A DNA stretch of 64,000 bases from Streptomyces typhae (lineage in GTDB: Bacteria; Actinomycetota; Actinomycetes; Streptomycetales; Streptomycetaceae): NCBI RefSeq assembly GCF_009755605.1, contig NZ_WPNZ01000019.1, positions 62,001 to 126,000 on the forward strand, written 5' to 3'. The position numbers were made by a program, and so were the translations under genes. The notes under the pieces were generated by a model. It had not been told where the DNA came from, ran no database searches, and saw nothing but the letters and a program-made list of their open reading frames with translations. Positions 17,847-26,127 of this stretch are shown piece after piece (the stretch's first letter is position 1; every line of letters begins with the position of its first letter).

Positions 17847-18226
17847 ACGTGGACGTCGTCCATGGGGACGTCGTCCACGGGGCCGTCGCCGGGCTGCTCG
17901 CCCTCTTCTATCTCTACGGAGGCGGGCTCAAGCTGGCGCGGAGCCAGGAGGAGCTGCGGCCGATGATGGCGTGGGTGGACAGCACGCCGATGCCGGCCGT
18001 ACGGGCCATCGGGGCGGTCGAGGTGCTCGGCGCGGCCGGGCTGCTCCTGCCGCCGCTCACCGGCATCGCGCCCGTCCTCGCCCTCGCTGCCGCCATCGGG
18101 TTCGTGGTTCTGCAGATCGGTGCCATCAGCGTGCATGTGCGGCAGGGTGACCGGCAGGTCGCCATGAACGTCGTCCTGCTGCTCGCGGCGGCCGTCACCG
18201 CCCTGCCGGCGGTCGTCCGGCTCTGA
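17843..18226 (+). CDS. DoxX-like membrane protein
   Basis: A 127-residue integral membrane protein with four hydrophobic helices: AGLLALFYLYGGGLKLA, RAIGAVEVLGAAGLLLPPL, ALAAAIGFVVLQIGA and NVVLLLAAAVTALPAVV. The first-helix KLA motif and the GAVEVLGAAGLLLP motif are typical of DoxX-like proteins, which are linked to redox or thiol homeostasis in some actinobacteria. It starts with GTG inside the cupin stop and is followed 42 bp later by an AraC regulator. Confidence 0.85.
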   Translation: MNVDVVHGDVVHGAVAGLLALFYLYGGGLKLARSQEELRPMMAWVDSTPMPAVRAIGAVEVLGAAGLLLPPLTGIAPVLALAAAIGFVVLQIGAISVHVRQGDRQVAMNVVLLLAAAVTALPAVVRL

Positions 18227-18268
18227 CGGCACGCCGTTCCGGCCGCTCCGGGGACGTAGGGTGGCGGT

Positions 18269-19168
18269 GTGTTCGACTCGCCCGACTTCGACCTGGCCCC
18301 GTACGCGGGCGTCGTCACGGAGAAGTCCGTACGGCGCACCTACTGCAGCTGGCACGACGCGGGCTGGCGGTCGCTGCTCGTGCAGTGCTTCACGCACGCC
18401 CAGGAGGCGGCCGAACTGCCGCTGCCCGGGGTGGCCGACCTGCATCTCGTGCTCTGCACGGGCGGCGACGCGGACATGCGGACCCGCAGCGGGGGCCGGG
18501 CGAACCGGCGGCGGTGGGTCCCCGGCCGCCTGGAGCTCATGATCCCCGGCCACGCGACCGTGCGCAGTTACCGCGCGGCCTCGGCACTGCGCACCGTGCA
18601 AGTGCACATCCCGCGGGCCACGGTCGAGCGGACCGCGGCCGAACTGGGCGGGCACGAAACGGACTTCGAGGCGCTCTTCGCCGTCCTGGGCGCGGGCGAC
18701 CCTCTCGTCGAGCACCTCGTGCGCGCCCTGCCCGCCGCCGGGGCCGACGCGGACGACCTGTACGCGGAGGCCGCCGGGGCCTTCCTCGTGACGCATCTGC
18801 TGACCCGGGGACGGGAGCACCGGGACCACCGCTCCTCGCGGGCCCCAGGCCACGAACACGCCGCCGTCCGCCAAGCCGTCGCCGTCATGCGGGAACGCCT
18901 CGCGGAACCGCTGACCCTCGCCGAGGTCGCCGCCGAAGTGCGGCTCAGCGTCTACCACTTCATCCGCGTCTTCCGCGAGGCCACCGGCGAGACACCGCAC
19001 CGGTTCCTGACCCGGCTGCGGATCGAGGAGGCACGGCGACTGCTCAGCCGCACCGGCCTCACCGTCGGCGAGATCGCCGAGCGCTGCGGCTTCGCCGGGC
19101 CGGGGAGCCTGTCCACCGCCTTCCTCGCACACGTCGGCGTCCGGCCGTCCGCGTACCGGAAGTCGTGA
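18269..19168 (+). CDS. AraC family transcriptional regulator
   Basis: A 299-residue regulator. The N-terminal half is a sensor region of unknown ligand. The last 100 residues are the AraC/XylS double HTH, with TLAEVAAEVRLSVYHFIRVF as the first HTH and LTVGEIAERCGFAGPGSLST as the second, ending VGVRPSAYRKS. It probably controls the cupin-DoxX pair just upstream or the SRPBCC gene downstream. GTG start at 18269. Confidence 0.88.
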   Translation: MFDSPDFDLAPYAGVVTEKSVRRTYCSWHDAGWRSLLVQCFTHAQEAAELPLPGVADLHLVLCTGGDADMRTRSGGRANRRRWVPGRLELMIPGHATVRSYRAASALRTVQVHIPRATVERTAAELGGHETDFEALFAVLGAGDPLVEHLVRALPAAGADADDLYAEAAGAFLVTHLLTRGREHRDHRSSRAPGHEHAAVRQAVAVMRERLAEPLTLAEVAAEVRLSVYHFIRVFREATGETPHRFLTRLRIEEARRLLSRTGLTVGEIAERCGFAGPGSLSTAFLAHVGVRPSAYRKS

Positions 19169-19265
19169 CCGCGCCTGCGACGGCGGGTCCCGACCGCAAG
19201 ATATGACCGCCAGGACGGCAATCCGGCGCATTCCCACCCCGGCGGCAGCTTCATAGCGTGGCGCA

Positions 19266-19721
19266 ATGCCGTACAACTACGCCGTCACCGCACACTCCCC
19301 GGCACGTCCCACCACTGTTTTCGACGTGCTCCTGCGACCGGGGACCTGGCCGTCCTGGTCGCCGATCGAAGTCGCCGAGGTCGAGGGCGACGGCGACCCG
19401 GACCGCCGCCAGCAGATCGGTGACACACGCATCTTCAGCATCGGGCGGAACGCGGCGCGAGAGCGCATCACCGGACTGGTGCCCGACCGCACGTTCAGCT
19501 ACGAGAACCCCGGCGCCCCCTTCCGCACCTACCACGGCACCGTCGCACTGGCCGAGGCACCAGGCGGCGGCACCGACATCACCTGGAGCGCGGTCTTCGA
19601 GCCGAGACTGCGGTTGGCGGGCCCCTTCTGGCGGTGGTACCTGAAACGCTTCATGCAGGGGATGGCCGACGGCCTCGCCGCGTACGCGGGAAAGGCGGCG
19701 GACCAGGACACCGCTCCCTGA
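19266..19721 (+). CDS. SRPBCC family (START/Bet v1-like) protein
   Basis: A 151-residue protein with the polyketide cyclase/SRPBCC pattern. It has YAVTAHSPARPTTVFDVLLR followed by WPSWSPI at the start, then the middle-strand region, and ends with a long helix (FMQGMADGLAAYAGKA). This fold binds a hydrophobic ligand in a helix-grip cavity, but no catalytic residues define a reaction. It lies between an AraC regulator and a flavin monooxygenase on the same strand, 97 bp and 83 bp away. Confidence 0.82.
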   Translation: MPYNYAVTAHSPARPTTVFDVLLRPGTWPSWSPIEVAEVEGDGDPDRRQQIGDTRIFSIGRNAARERITGLVPDRTFSYENPGAPFRTYHGTVALAEAPGGGTDITWSAVFEPRLRLAGPFWRWYLKRFMQGMADGLAAYAGKAADQDTAP

Positions 19722-19804
19722 GCGCACCCGGACCCTCGGCCACGGGGCCGCGCGCGGAACGCCGCACAATGGGTGCCGGTTGCCCGCTCCCGGTAAGGAA
19801 CCCC

Positions 19805-20917
19805 GTGAACAGACCCCGCACGTTGATCGTCGGTGCCGGAATCTCCGGTCTCGCGCTGGCGAAGGCCCTCACGGACCGAGGAGCGGAGGTGGAGGTCGTC
19901 GAACGCCGCGCCGACGGCGGCGGGGCCATCGGCGCCGGTCTCTACCTCCCGGCCAACGCCGTCCGGGCGCTCCAACGGCTCGGCGTGGGGGACGAGGTGG
20001 CCGCGCGGGCGGCGCCCGTGACGCGGCAGCGGATCCACGACCACCACGGGCGCCCGCTCACCGAGTTCGAGGTCGGCCGGATATGGGGCGAGGTCGGTCC
20101 CTGCCGGGCGATCACCCGGGGCGACCTGCACGAGGTGCTGCGCACGGCCGTCGACGAGGGCCGTGGCGCCCCCGTCCGCCCCGGCACCGATGTGACCGGG
20201 GTGACCGACGAGGGGGCGGTGACCTTCGCCGACGGCACCACCGACACGTACGACCTGGTGGTGGGCGCCGACGGCATCAACTCCACGGTCCGGCGCACCC
20301 TGTTCGGCGGCCCAGGACCACGCTTCCTCGGCCAGCTGTGCTGGCGGTTCATCGCCGACGACACCACGGTGCCCGGCATCACCGACTGGACCGCACGCGT
20401 GGGGGACCGGGGCCGCACGTTCCTGACCGTGCAGCTCGGCGGCGGCCGCGTCTACTGCTACGCCGACATCAACAGCCAGATGTCCACTCCTCCGGCCGGC
20501 GACTGGCGCGCCCTCTTCGCGGACTTCGGCGCGCCGGTGCCCCAACTCCTCGCACAGGGGGAGGGCGCCTACTTCGCCGCCCTGCACGAGAGCGAGAGCA
20601 CCGTGTGGACCCGTTCGCGCACCGTCCTCGTCGGTGACGCCGCCCACGCGTTCTCGCCCAGCATGGCCCAGGGCGGTGCGATGGCCCTGGAGGACGCCCT
20701 GGTGCTCGCCGACACCCTCCGCGCGGAGCCCGACGTCCCCTCCGCACTCGCCGCCTACCAGGCCCGGCGCGCCGGCCGGGTCGCCTGGGTGGTCGCGCAG
20801 AACCACCGCAGGGACAAGGCCCGCAACCTGCCCACACCGCTGCGCAACCTCACCTTCCGGCGCGCCGGTGAACGCCTCTTCCGGTCCAATCACGCGCCCC
20901 TGCACGCCCTTCCGTAG
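19805..20917 (+). CDS. FAD-dependent aromatic-type monooxygenase
   Basis: A 370-residue class A flavoprotein monooxygenase. The FAD-binding GxGxxG motif is at the start (TLIVGAGISGLALAKALTDR), the DG motif is DLVVGADGINSTVRR near residue 155, and the second FAD motif is VLVGDAAHAFSPSMAQGGAMALEDA near residue 275. Such enzymes hydroxylate phenolic or similar ring substrates using NAD(P)H and O2; the substrate is unknown. The GTG at 19805 follows an AAGGA ribosome site. The preceding SRPBCC gene is close and could be co-expressed. Confidence 0.9.
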   Translation: MNRPRTLIVGAGISGLALAKALTDRGAEVEVVERRADGGGAIGAGLYLPANAVRALQRLGVGDEVAARAAPVTRQRIHDHHGRPLTEFEVGRIWGEVGPCRAITRGDLHEVLRTAVDEGRGAPVRPGTDVTGVTDEGAVTFADGTTDTYDLVVGADGINSTVRRTLFGGPGPRFLGQLCWRFIADDTTVPGITDWTARVGDRGRTFLTVQLGGGRVYCYADINSQMSTPPAGDWRALFADFGAPVPQLLAQGEGAYFAALHESESTVWTRSRTVLVGDAAHAFSPSMAQGGAMALEDALVLADTLRAEPDVPSALAAYQARRAGRVAWVVAQNHRRDKARNLPTPLRNLTFRRAGERLFRSNHAPLHALP

Positions 20918-20926
20918 AGTGGCCGG

Positions 20927-21277
20927 ATGCCGCTCGTCGAAGTCACCCACGCTGCCGATGTCGCCGACTCCACGCTCCGCGAGCTGGGGTCCGTGCTGCC
21001 CCACTTGGTCTCCGTGGCCGTGGAGTGCCCCGAGGAGCCGTACGACCACGATCTGCAGCCGGGCGACATCGAGATCCGCTTCCGGAAACTGGGTCCGCTG
21101 GACCGCAGCGGCCTCGACGTCGTGATCGAGGTGCGGTCCAAGTACTTCGAGAGCCGGGCCGAGAACCGGCAGGAACGCGTGGACGAACTGCACGAGGCCG
21201 TCACGGCCGCGACCGGACTCCGGGACTTCGGCATCTACTTGTCGCTGCCGGTCGCCGCGTGGTCCCAGGGGGACTGA
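20927..21277 (+). CDS. hypothetical protein
   Basis: A 116-residue acidic cytosolic protein (MPLVEVTHAADVADSTLREL at the start; DIEIRFRKLGPLDRSGLDVV in the middle; ending GIYLSLPVAAWSQGD). Alternating strands and helices, with an N-terminal MPLVEV run, vaguely recall the tautomerase fold, but there is no Pro at position 2-after-Met as the catalytic residue would need to be confirmed. I do not assign a function. It follows the monooxygenase by 9 bp and is probably co-transcribed. Confidence 0.7.
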   Translation: MPLVEVTHAADVADSTLRELGSVLPHLVSVAVECPEEPYDHDLQPGDIEIRFRKLGPLDRSGLDVVIEVRSKYFESRAENRQERVDELHEAVTAATGLRDFGIYLSLPVAAWSQGD

Positions 21278-21378
21278 GCGGGACGCAGCGGGGTTGAGCC
21301 GGACCGAGGCGCGGCTGGGCGGTATCGAGGATCGGTATCGGGGGGCGGTATCGGAGGCCGGTATTGAGGATCGGGACT

Positions 21379-21460
21379 GGATCGAGACGACCTGCACTCC
21401 GGATCGAGGCGACCTGTACTCCGGATCGAGGCGACCGACACCCCGGATCGAGCCGACCGG
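21379..21460 (+). repeat. 22-bp tandem repeat, about 3.7 copies
   Basis: Units begin at 21379, 21401, 21423 and 21445 with GGATCGAG and differ at a few bases. They lie in the 335-bp gap before the amidohydrolase gene. More degenerate GGTATCGAGG/GGTATTGAGG copies lie just upstream (about 21320-21378). The same gap otherwise holds no gene. Confidence 0.75.
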
Positions 21461-21543
21461 CGTGGCGGGACGGGCTGTCCCGCCGTACCCGGGCGGCCTG
21501 ATCCGGCTCTTGACGGAACTCCGACCCGCGGCCGATCCTCCGT

Positions 21544-21580
21544 TCGATCGAGAGTCGATCGAGAGTCGATCGACTGCGAT
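21544..21580 (+). repeat. TCGATCGAGAG direct repeats
   Basis: An 11-bp unit, TCGATCGAGAG, occurs at 21544 and 21555 and a partial copy (TCGATCGACT) at 21566, followed by another CGATCGAC. Each unit contains a CGATCG palindrome. The array lies 30-70 bp before the amidohydrolase ATG, in promoter position. Confidence 0.65.
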
Positions 21581-21612
21581 CGACTTCGCACAGCGAACGG
21601 GAGATCCGCAGC

Positions 21613-23370
21613 ATGTCCGCTCCGCACGCCGATCGGTACCCCGACCAGCCCTCCACCTCATCGATGTCCCGGCGCGACGCAGGCCGCCTCTTAGGAGCCG
21701 CGGCAGCCGGTTCGCTGTTCGCCGGTGCGACGTCGACAGCAGCATCCGCGTCCACGGCGGGCAAGGCCGACCTGGTCCTGCGCAACGGCGACGTCCTCAC
21801 CATGGACCCGAAGCACCCGAGAGCGTCGGCTGTGGCCGTACGGGCGGGCAGGATCGTGTACGTCGGGGACGACGCCGGGGTCCGGGCGTTCGCCGGGTCC
21901 CGCACCGACGTCGTGGACCTGCGGGGCCGCAGCCTGCTCCCCGGCATCAACGACACCCATCTGCACGCCGCCGTGTACCGGCTCAACCTGCCCCCGTACG
22001 CCCTGGACTGCGGACCGGCCGCGGTGAAGTCCGTCGCCGACATCGTCGCCGCGGTGGCCGCGGAGGCGGGCCGCACCCCGGCCGGGGAGTGGATCCGCGG
22101 CGCCGGGTGGAACCCCGGCCGGCTCGCCGAGGGACGCGAGCCCACCCGGGACGACCTCGACGCGGTCTCGCCCGACCATCCGGTCTTCCTCCAGGACAGC
22201 GGCTACCACGTCAGCGCCGTGAACTCCCGCGCCCTCGCGCTCGCCGGCATCACCGACGTCGGGCCCGGCGATCCGCGCAAGCCCGGCGTCGACTACGACC
22301 AGAACGGCCGCCCCACCGGAATCCTGCGGTACGGAGGGCAGGCCCTGGTGCAGCTGCTGCTCCCGTCCCGGCCGGGGAAGCAGTTGCGGGACGCGGTCCA
22401 GGACGTGGTCGCCCGGCTGCACGCGCAGGGCATCACCAGTTTCACCGACCCGGGCCTCGGCCCCGGCGGCGAGGGGCTCGGCGGCGGCACGCAGGGCACG
22501 GCGACCCTGGACGCGTACGCGGACCTGGCGAGGGCCGGAGGCCTGCATGCGCGGGTGAGCGCGCTGTTCCTGCCCTGCTCCCAGTCCGGCGGCTCCGCGG
22601 CCGCGGTCGACGCGGCGCTGCGCGCGTTCACACCCCCGGCCGGCGTCGACCCCCGGCGGCTCGCGGTGCGCGGGGTCAAGCTGTTCTCCGACAGCGGCGG
22701 TGAGCTGCTGGTCGCCGGGGACACCCACGAGGAGCGGGTCGCCGAGCTCACCGAGATGATCCGTGTGGCGCACGCCGCCGGATACCAGGTGGGTGTGCAC
22801 TGCTACCGGTGGGTGCCCACCGTCGTCGACGCGATCGTCGCTGCGGGGCGGCGCCATCCGCGGGCCGGTGCGCGGCACGTCGTGATGCACGGCCCGTTCG
22901 TCCCCGTGAGCCTCCTGCCCACCATGGCGGAGCACGGGATCGGCCTCGGCCCGCAGGCGCAGAGCTGGGCGAACGTGGTCCACCGGGCCGCACAGGGGCC
23001 CGAGGGCGACGCGTTCCTGCCGTGGCGCTCGGTCGTCGACGCCGGGGTGCCCCTCACCGGCAGCTCGGACACCCCGGTGAACGATCCGGACTGGCGCGCC
23101 GGTGTGCGGGCCCTGATGACCCGGCGCGGCGCCTGCGGCGAGGTGCACGGACCGGAGCAGCGGCTGAACCTGGACCAGGCCCTCGCCGCCTACACGACCG
23201 CGGGTGCCTGGCAGGACGCCGCCGAGTCCTGGAAGGGCTCGGTGACCGTCGGCAAGGTCGCCGACCTGTGTGTGCTCGGCGGCAACCTGCGGACCACACC
23301 CGCCGAGGAGATCACCTCGGTGCCCGTGGAGACGACCGTCTTCGACGGCAGGATCGTCCACTCGTCCTGA
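21613..23370 (+). CDS. exported amidohydrolase (YtcJ-like)
   Basis: A 585-residue metal-dependent hydrolase. The N-terminus has a Tat signal (SMSRRDAGRLLGAAAAGSLF), so it is exported folded. The composite amidohydrolase domain begins at ADLVLRNGDVLTMD; the metal-binding HxH is in LLPGINDTHLHAAVYR. Later metal ligands lie in GYQVGVHCYRW and HVVMHGPF, with a SSDTPVNDPD motif near the end of the barrel. YtcJ-like enzymes hydrolyse amide or imide bonds, but the substrate cannot be told. An unusual repeat array fills its upstream region. Confidence 0.88.
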   Translation: MSAPHADRYPDQPSTSSMSRRDAGRLLGAAAAGSLFAGATSTAASASTAGKADLVLRNGDVLTMDPKHPRASAVAVRAGRIVYVGDDAGVRAFAGSRTDVVDLRGRSLLPGINDTHLHAAVYRLNLPPYALDCGPAAVKSVADIVAAVAAEAGRTPAGEWIRGAGWNPGRLAEGREPTRDDLDAVSPDHPVFLQDSGYHVSAVNSRALALAGITDVGPGDPRKPGVDYDQNGRPTGILRYGGQALVQLLLPSRPGKQLRDAVQDVVARLHAQGITSFTDPGLGPGGEGLGGGTQGTATLDAYADLARAGGLHARVSALFLPCSQSGGSAAAVDAALRAFTPPAGVDPRRLAVRGVKLFSDSGGELLVAGDTHEERVAELTEMIRVAHAAGYQVGVHCYRWVPTVVDAIVAAGRRHPRAGARHVVMHGPFVPVSLLPTMAEHGIGLGPQAQSWANVVHRAAQGPEGDAFLPWRSVVDAGVPLTGSSDTPVNDPDWRAGVRALMTRRGACGEVHGPEQRLNLDQALAAYTTAGAWQDAAESWKGSVTVGKVADLCVLGGNLRTTPAEEITSVPVETTVFDGRIVHSS

Positions 23371-23524
23371 CCGGGCGGACGCCTCGTACCGCCATCTGCT
23401 TGCTGCGCGCAGGCAGTTGTGTGACACCGCGTCCGGGGGGAATGTGCTGCTCGAACCGGCACCTCGTACATTTCTCCCCAGAGGTCGTTGTTTCCGGATC
23501 CCAGACCCTGAACCGGAGAGGACA

Positions 23525-23872
23525 GTGTGTGACTCGCAAGACACTCGAGCCGAGGAGCCCGCGCAGGTGCCGCGGGAGCAGCTTGTCCGACTCGAAGAGG
23601 AGGTCGATCACCTCAAGCAGGCCGTGACGTCGCACGCCACGGTCGACCAGGCGATCGGAGTGATCCTCGCCGTGGGGCAGCTGACGCCCGCGCACGGGTG
23701 GGACGTGTTGAAGGAGGTATCCCAGAACACGAACATCAAGCTCCGGCACATCGCGGAGCTGATCGTGACGTGGGGGCGCACCGGCGAGCTGCCCTCGGAG
23801 GTGAGGTCCCAGCTCGAGTCGAGCATCGATCGGCGTTCCGGTCCCTCGGCCGAGGACGGCGCGGCTTCCTGA
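23525..23872 (+). CDS. ANTAR domain protein
   Basis: A 115-residue protein starting at a GTG with a GGAGAGG ribosome site. Residues about 20-90 form an ANTAR helical domain: LEEEVDHLKQAVTSHATVDQ, then AIGVILAVGQLTPAHGWDVLKEVSQ. ANTAR domains bind paired RNA hairpins to prevent termination. Here no GAF or receiver domain is attached, so the sensory input must come from elsewhere. A mild hairpin terminator follows. Confidence 0.85.
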   Translation: MCDSQDTRAEEPAQVPREQLVRLEEEVDHLKQAVTSHATVDQAIGVILAVGQLTPAHGWDVLKEVSQNTNIKLRHIAELIVTWGRTGELPSEVRSQLESSIDRRSGPSAEDGAAS

Positions 23873-23873
23873 G

Positions 23874-23910
23874 CGGACCCCCTTCTGCCTCCGGGCGGGA
23901 GGGGGCTCCG
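23874..23910 (+). terminator. probable terminator after the ANTAR gene
   Basis: CGGACCCCCT pairs with AGGGGGCTCCG, with one mismatch or bulge, directly after the ANTAR stop codon. There is no T-tract. Confidence 0.45.
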
Positions 23911-23990
23911 TCGTCCCGGTAGTGGTCGTCCCTGGCCGTGGCGCCCCTCGGTGTTGGCCGTCCCCGGTCGTGGGGGCCGGGTCAGGCCGG

Positions 23991-24485
23991 TCAGCGGGGC
24001 TCGGGCGGCGGGGGACCGGCGTGGCGCATGCTGTCCGCGGCCTCGTCGGTGAGGGCGATGTGGGCGGTGACGCGCTTGCCGTCCGGCACGGGGGAGACCT
24101 GGAAGTGCCGGGCCACGGCCGTGACGATCTCCAGGCCGTGCTGCCCGACCCTGCGCGGGTCGACGGAACGGGCGGACGGACCGGCGCGGACGCTGTCCTG
24201 CACGGTCACCTGGACGGTGCCGCCCCGGATGCACAGCTCCATGAGCAAGGGCCCGGGGGCGTACTTGCACGCGTTGGTGACCAGCTCGCTGACCACCAGC
24301 TGCGTCAGATCCATGGCACGCGCGGAGACGGCCACGTCCTGGTCGGCGCGGGCACAGCTCAGGAAGTCGGCCGCGAGGTGCCGCGCGGTGGCGATGCAGG
24401 CGTCGTCGCCGCTCAGCGCCACCGCGGTGGCAGCGACAGCGGTGCCGCCCGGCACCGCTGTGTCGTCCCTCCCGGCTGACTCCAC
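23991..24485 (-). CDS. RsbW-like ATP-binding regulatory protein
   Basis: A 164-residue HATPase_c protein of the anti-sigma-factor/serine kinase type, very numerous in Streptomyces. The N box is LTQLVVSELVTNACKYAPGP and the G box is RRVGQHGLEIVTAVA. There is no membrane or sensor part. It may bind and phosphorylate an anti-anti-sigma factor. No partner gene is adjacent. It starts with GTG at 24485 and converges with the ANTAR gene. Confidence 0.87.
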   Translation of the reverse strand: MESAGRDDTAVPGGTAVAATAVALSGDDACIATARHLAADFLSCARADQDVAVSARAMDLTQLVVSELVTNACKYAPGPLLMELCIRGGTVQVTVQDSVRAGPSARSVDPRRVGQHGLEIVTAVARHFQVSPVPDGKRVTAHIALTDEAADSMRHAGPPPPEPR

Positions 24486-24776
24486 GCGTTGATCACCCTC
24501 GTTCCCGTTGTCCGCCAGCTACCCCGCCCGGCCCGTAACATGCTGTTCTTTTTTCCCGCCGTCCACCATCGCTTCGCGCGGCTCCCCGCGGGGTGTCCGG
24601 TCAACGGGAACGGGGCCCTGTTCACGCCCTGCGCAGATGGCCGATTTGCGGCGGTATCCGGTGAGACAGGCGGCACTGACCGACCGGACTTGATGCGGTC
24701 ATGGACGTGGTACTGATTCCATTGACAGGTCCACGGACCATACTGGTCGCGTCCCGATCACCCACAGAACGACTCC

Positions 24777-25922
24777 ATGGCCAAGAACAGCACCTCACCG
24801 AACGCCGCCCCCGACACCGCGTGGCTGGGGCGCGGGCGCCACCTCGGGCCCGAGCCCGAGCAGGACGTCCGGCGCAACCTGATCGCCCTCAAGGCGGCCG
24901 GGGTGCTCGACGACTTCCTGGACCTCGACCCCGTCGAGGCGGCGCGCCCCACCGTCCTGCACCCGCGGGACGAGTCCGCCGACCCCGGTCCGGCGGCCCG
25001 CCGCCTCTTCGAGGCCCGCTGGCGTGCGGCCGACGACGTCACGGTCCGCGCGCAGCTGACCACGTATGACCCGGAGGCCCGCCGCAAGGAGGGCGAGGGC
25101 GTCACCTGGGTCGTCGCCGCCGAGGCGGACCGGGCCTGGGAGGCGCACTGGCCCTCGCCCGCCACCATGTTCTGGCCCGACAGCGACCGCGTCCCCTGGG
25201 ACAACGACACGGTGCCCGGTGTGCGGCTGCGGACGGCGAACCATCTGCCGAAGGACGACGACGAGCTGCGCCGCCTGCTGCGGGACTGCACCCGGCAGAG
25301 CTGGTACGTGCACGTCGTGGTGCACGAGGCGATGACACCGGACGCGGCGGGGCAGCAGCCGGTCTCCGCGTTCCTGCCGCCGAGCCTGCGGCACCGGGTG
25401 ATCGAGCACCGCGGAACGCCGGAGCAGGCCCAGATCGCCGACTTCGCGATGAAGCGCGAGCTGAGCGTACGGATGCCGCGCGGCGGCGCCGTCGTCCTGC
25501 CCAGGGCGCCCCATGACCCCGACTACGACGCGGAGCGCTTCACCGTGCGCAGCGTCTTCCTGGACGGCTCGGAACCGACCGAACTCCTGGACCGCGTCGA
25601 GGAGTTCGCGGCCCTGCCGCGACCGCTGCCCGAGGAGGCCGAGCGGGCCCTCACCCGGCTGCGCCAGGGCTGGCACCTGCTCACCCCGGACGAGGAGCTG
25701 GTGCACGCCCAGGACATGGTCGCGAAGTACGCGGAGGCGCTCGACAAGATGACGACGTCCCGCGACCTGTACCGGGAGGCCGCCGAGGCGGCCCAGGCCG
25801 CGCTCGCCGAGGTGGGCCACGGCTCGCCCGGCTCCGCGGCGCCGGGGGCGGCCAGGGCGGAGGGCTCGCCGCTGAAGGCGTTCACGAAGGCGTTCGGGCG
25901 GTTCCGGGACTCCGGCAAGTAG
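24777..25922 (+). CDS. hypothetical protein, 381 aa
   Basis: A 381-residue soluble protein that I do not recognise (MAKNSTSPNAAPDTAWLGRG at the start). Coding bias is strong throughout, and an ATG with an upstream purine-rich site supports the start. Features include a Trp-rich middle (VTWVVAAEADRAWEAHWPSP, then TMFWPDSDRVPWDND). A C-terminal helical segment follows (HAQDMVAKYAEALDKMTTSR). An Ala/Gly-rich linker and a short basic end (FTKAFGRFRDSGK) complete it. No signal peptide or membrane span is present. It is transcribed alone. Confidence 0.7.
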   Translation: MAKNSTSPNAAPDTAWLGRGRHLGPEPEQDVRRNLIALKAAGVLDDFLDLDPVEAARPTVLHPRDESADPGPAARRLFEARWRAADDVTVRAQLTTYDPEARRKEGEGVTWVVAAEADRAWEAHWPSPATMFWPDSDRVPWDNDTVPGVRLRTANHLPKDDDELRRLLRDCTRQSWYVHVVVHEAMTPDAAGQQPVSAFLPPSLRHRVIEHRGTPEQAQIADFAMKRELSVRMPRGGAVVLPRAPHDPDYDAERFTVRSVFLDGSEPTELLDRVEEFAALPRPLPEEAERALTRLRQGWHLLTPDEELVHAQDMVAKYAEALDKMTTSRDLYREAAEAAQAALAEVGHGSPGSAAPGAARAEGSPLKAFTKAFGRFRDSGK

Positions 25923-25965
25923 GGCGGTTCCGGGCTCCGGCAAGTAGGGCGGTTCCGGGCTCCGG
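25896..25965 (+). repeat. 25-bp tandem repeat copying the 3' end of the preceding gene
   Basis: The unit GGGCGGTTCCGGG-CTCCGGCAAGTA occurs at 25896 (inside the end of the 381-aa gene, with one extra base), at 25922 and, partly, at 25947. The stop codon lies at the junction. It looks like recent slippage duplication. Confidence 0.75.
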
Positions 25966-26037
25966 CCTGCCGGGGCGGAACCCCGGCAGGTGGCGCGCGG
26001 CGCCCGGAGCCCGTCATCGGAGGTCAGGACGCCCTTG

Positions 26038-26085
26038 AGGACGCGTACGTGGCCGTGCGGGTCCTTCAGGACGCGTACGTGGCCG
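26038..26085. repeat. 18-bp direct repeat AGGACGCGTACGTGGCCG
   Basis: Two identical 18-bp copies (26038-26055 and 26068-26085), 30 bp apart, lie between convergent genes. Each contains the palindromic ACGCGTACGT core. No function is assigned. Confidence 0.6.
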
Positions 26086-26127
26086 CACGGCAGGTCCGCG
26101 TGGAACACGCCCTGCTCCCCGCCGACG

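Noticed and set aside
24795..26108. 437-codon minus-strand frame opposite the 381-aa gene
   Set aside because: It is the antisense shadow of a strongly biased gene; its repeated HVRVLK start reflects only a DNA repeat.
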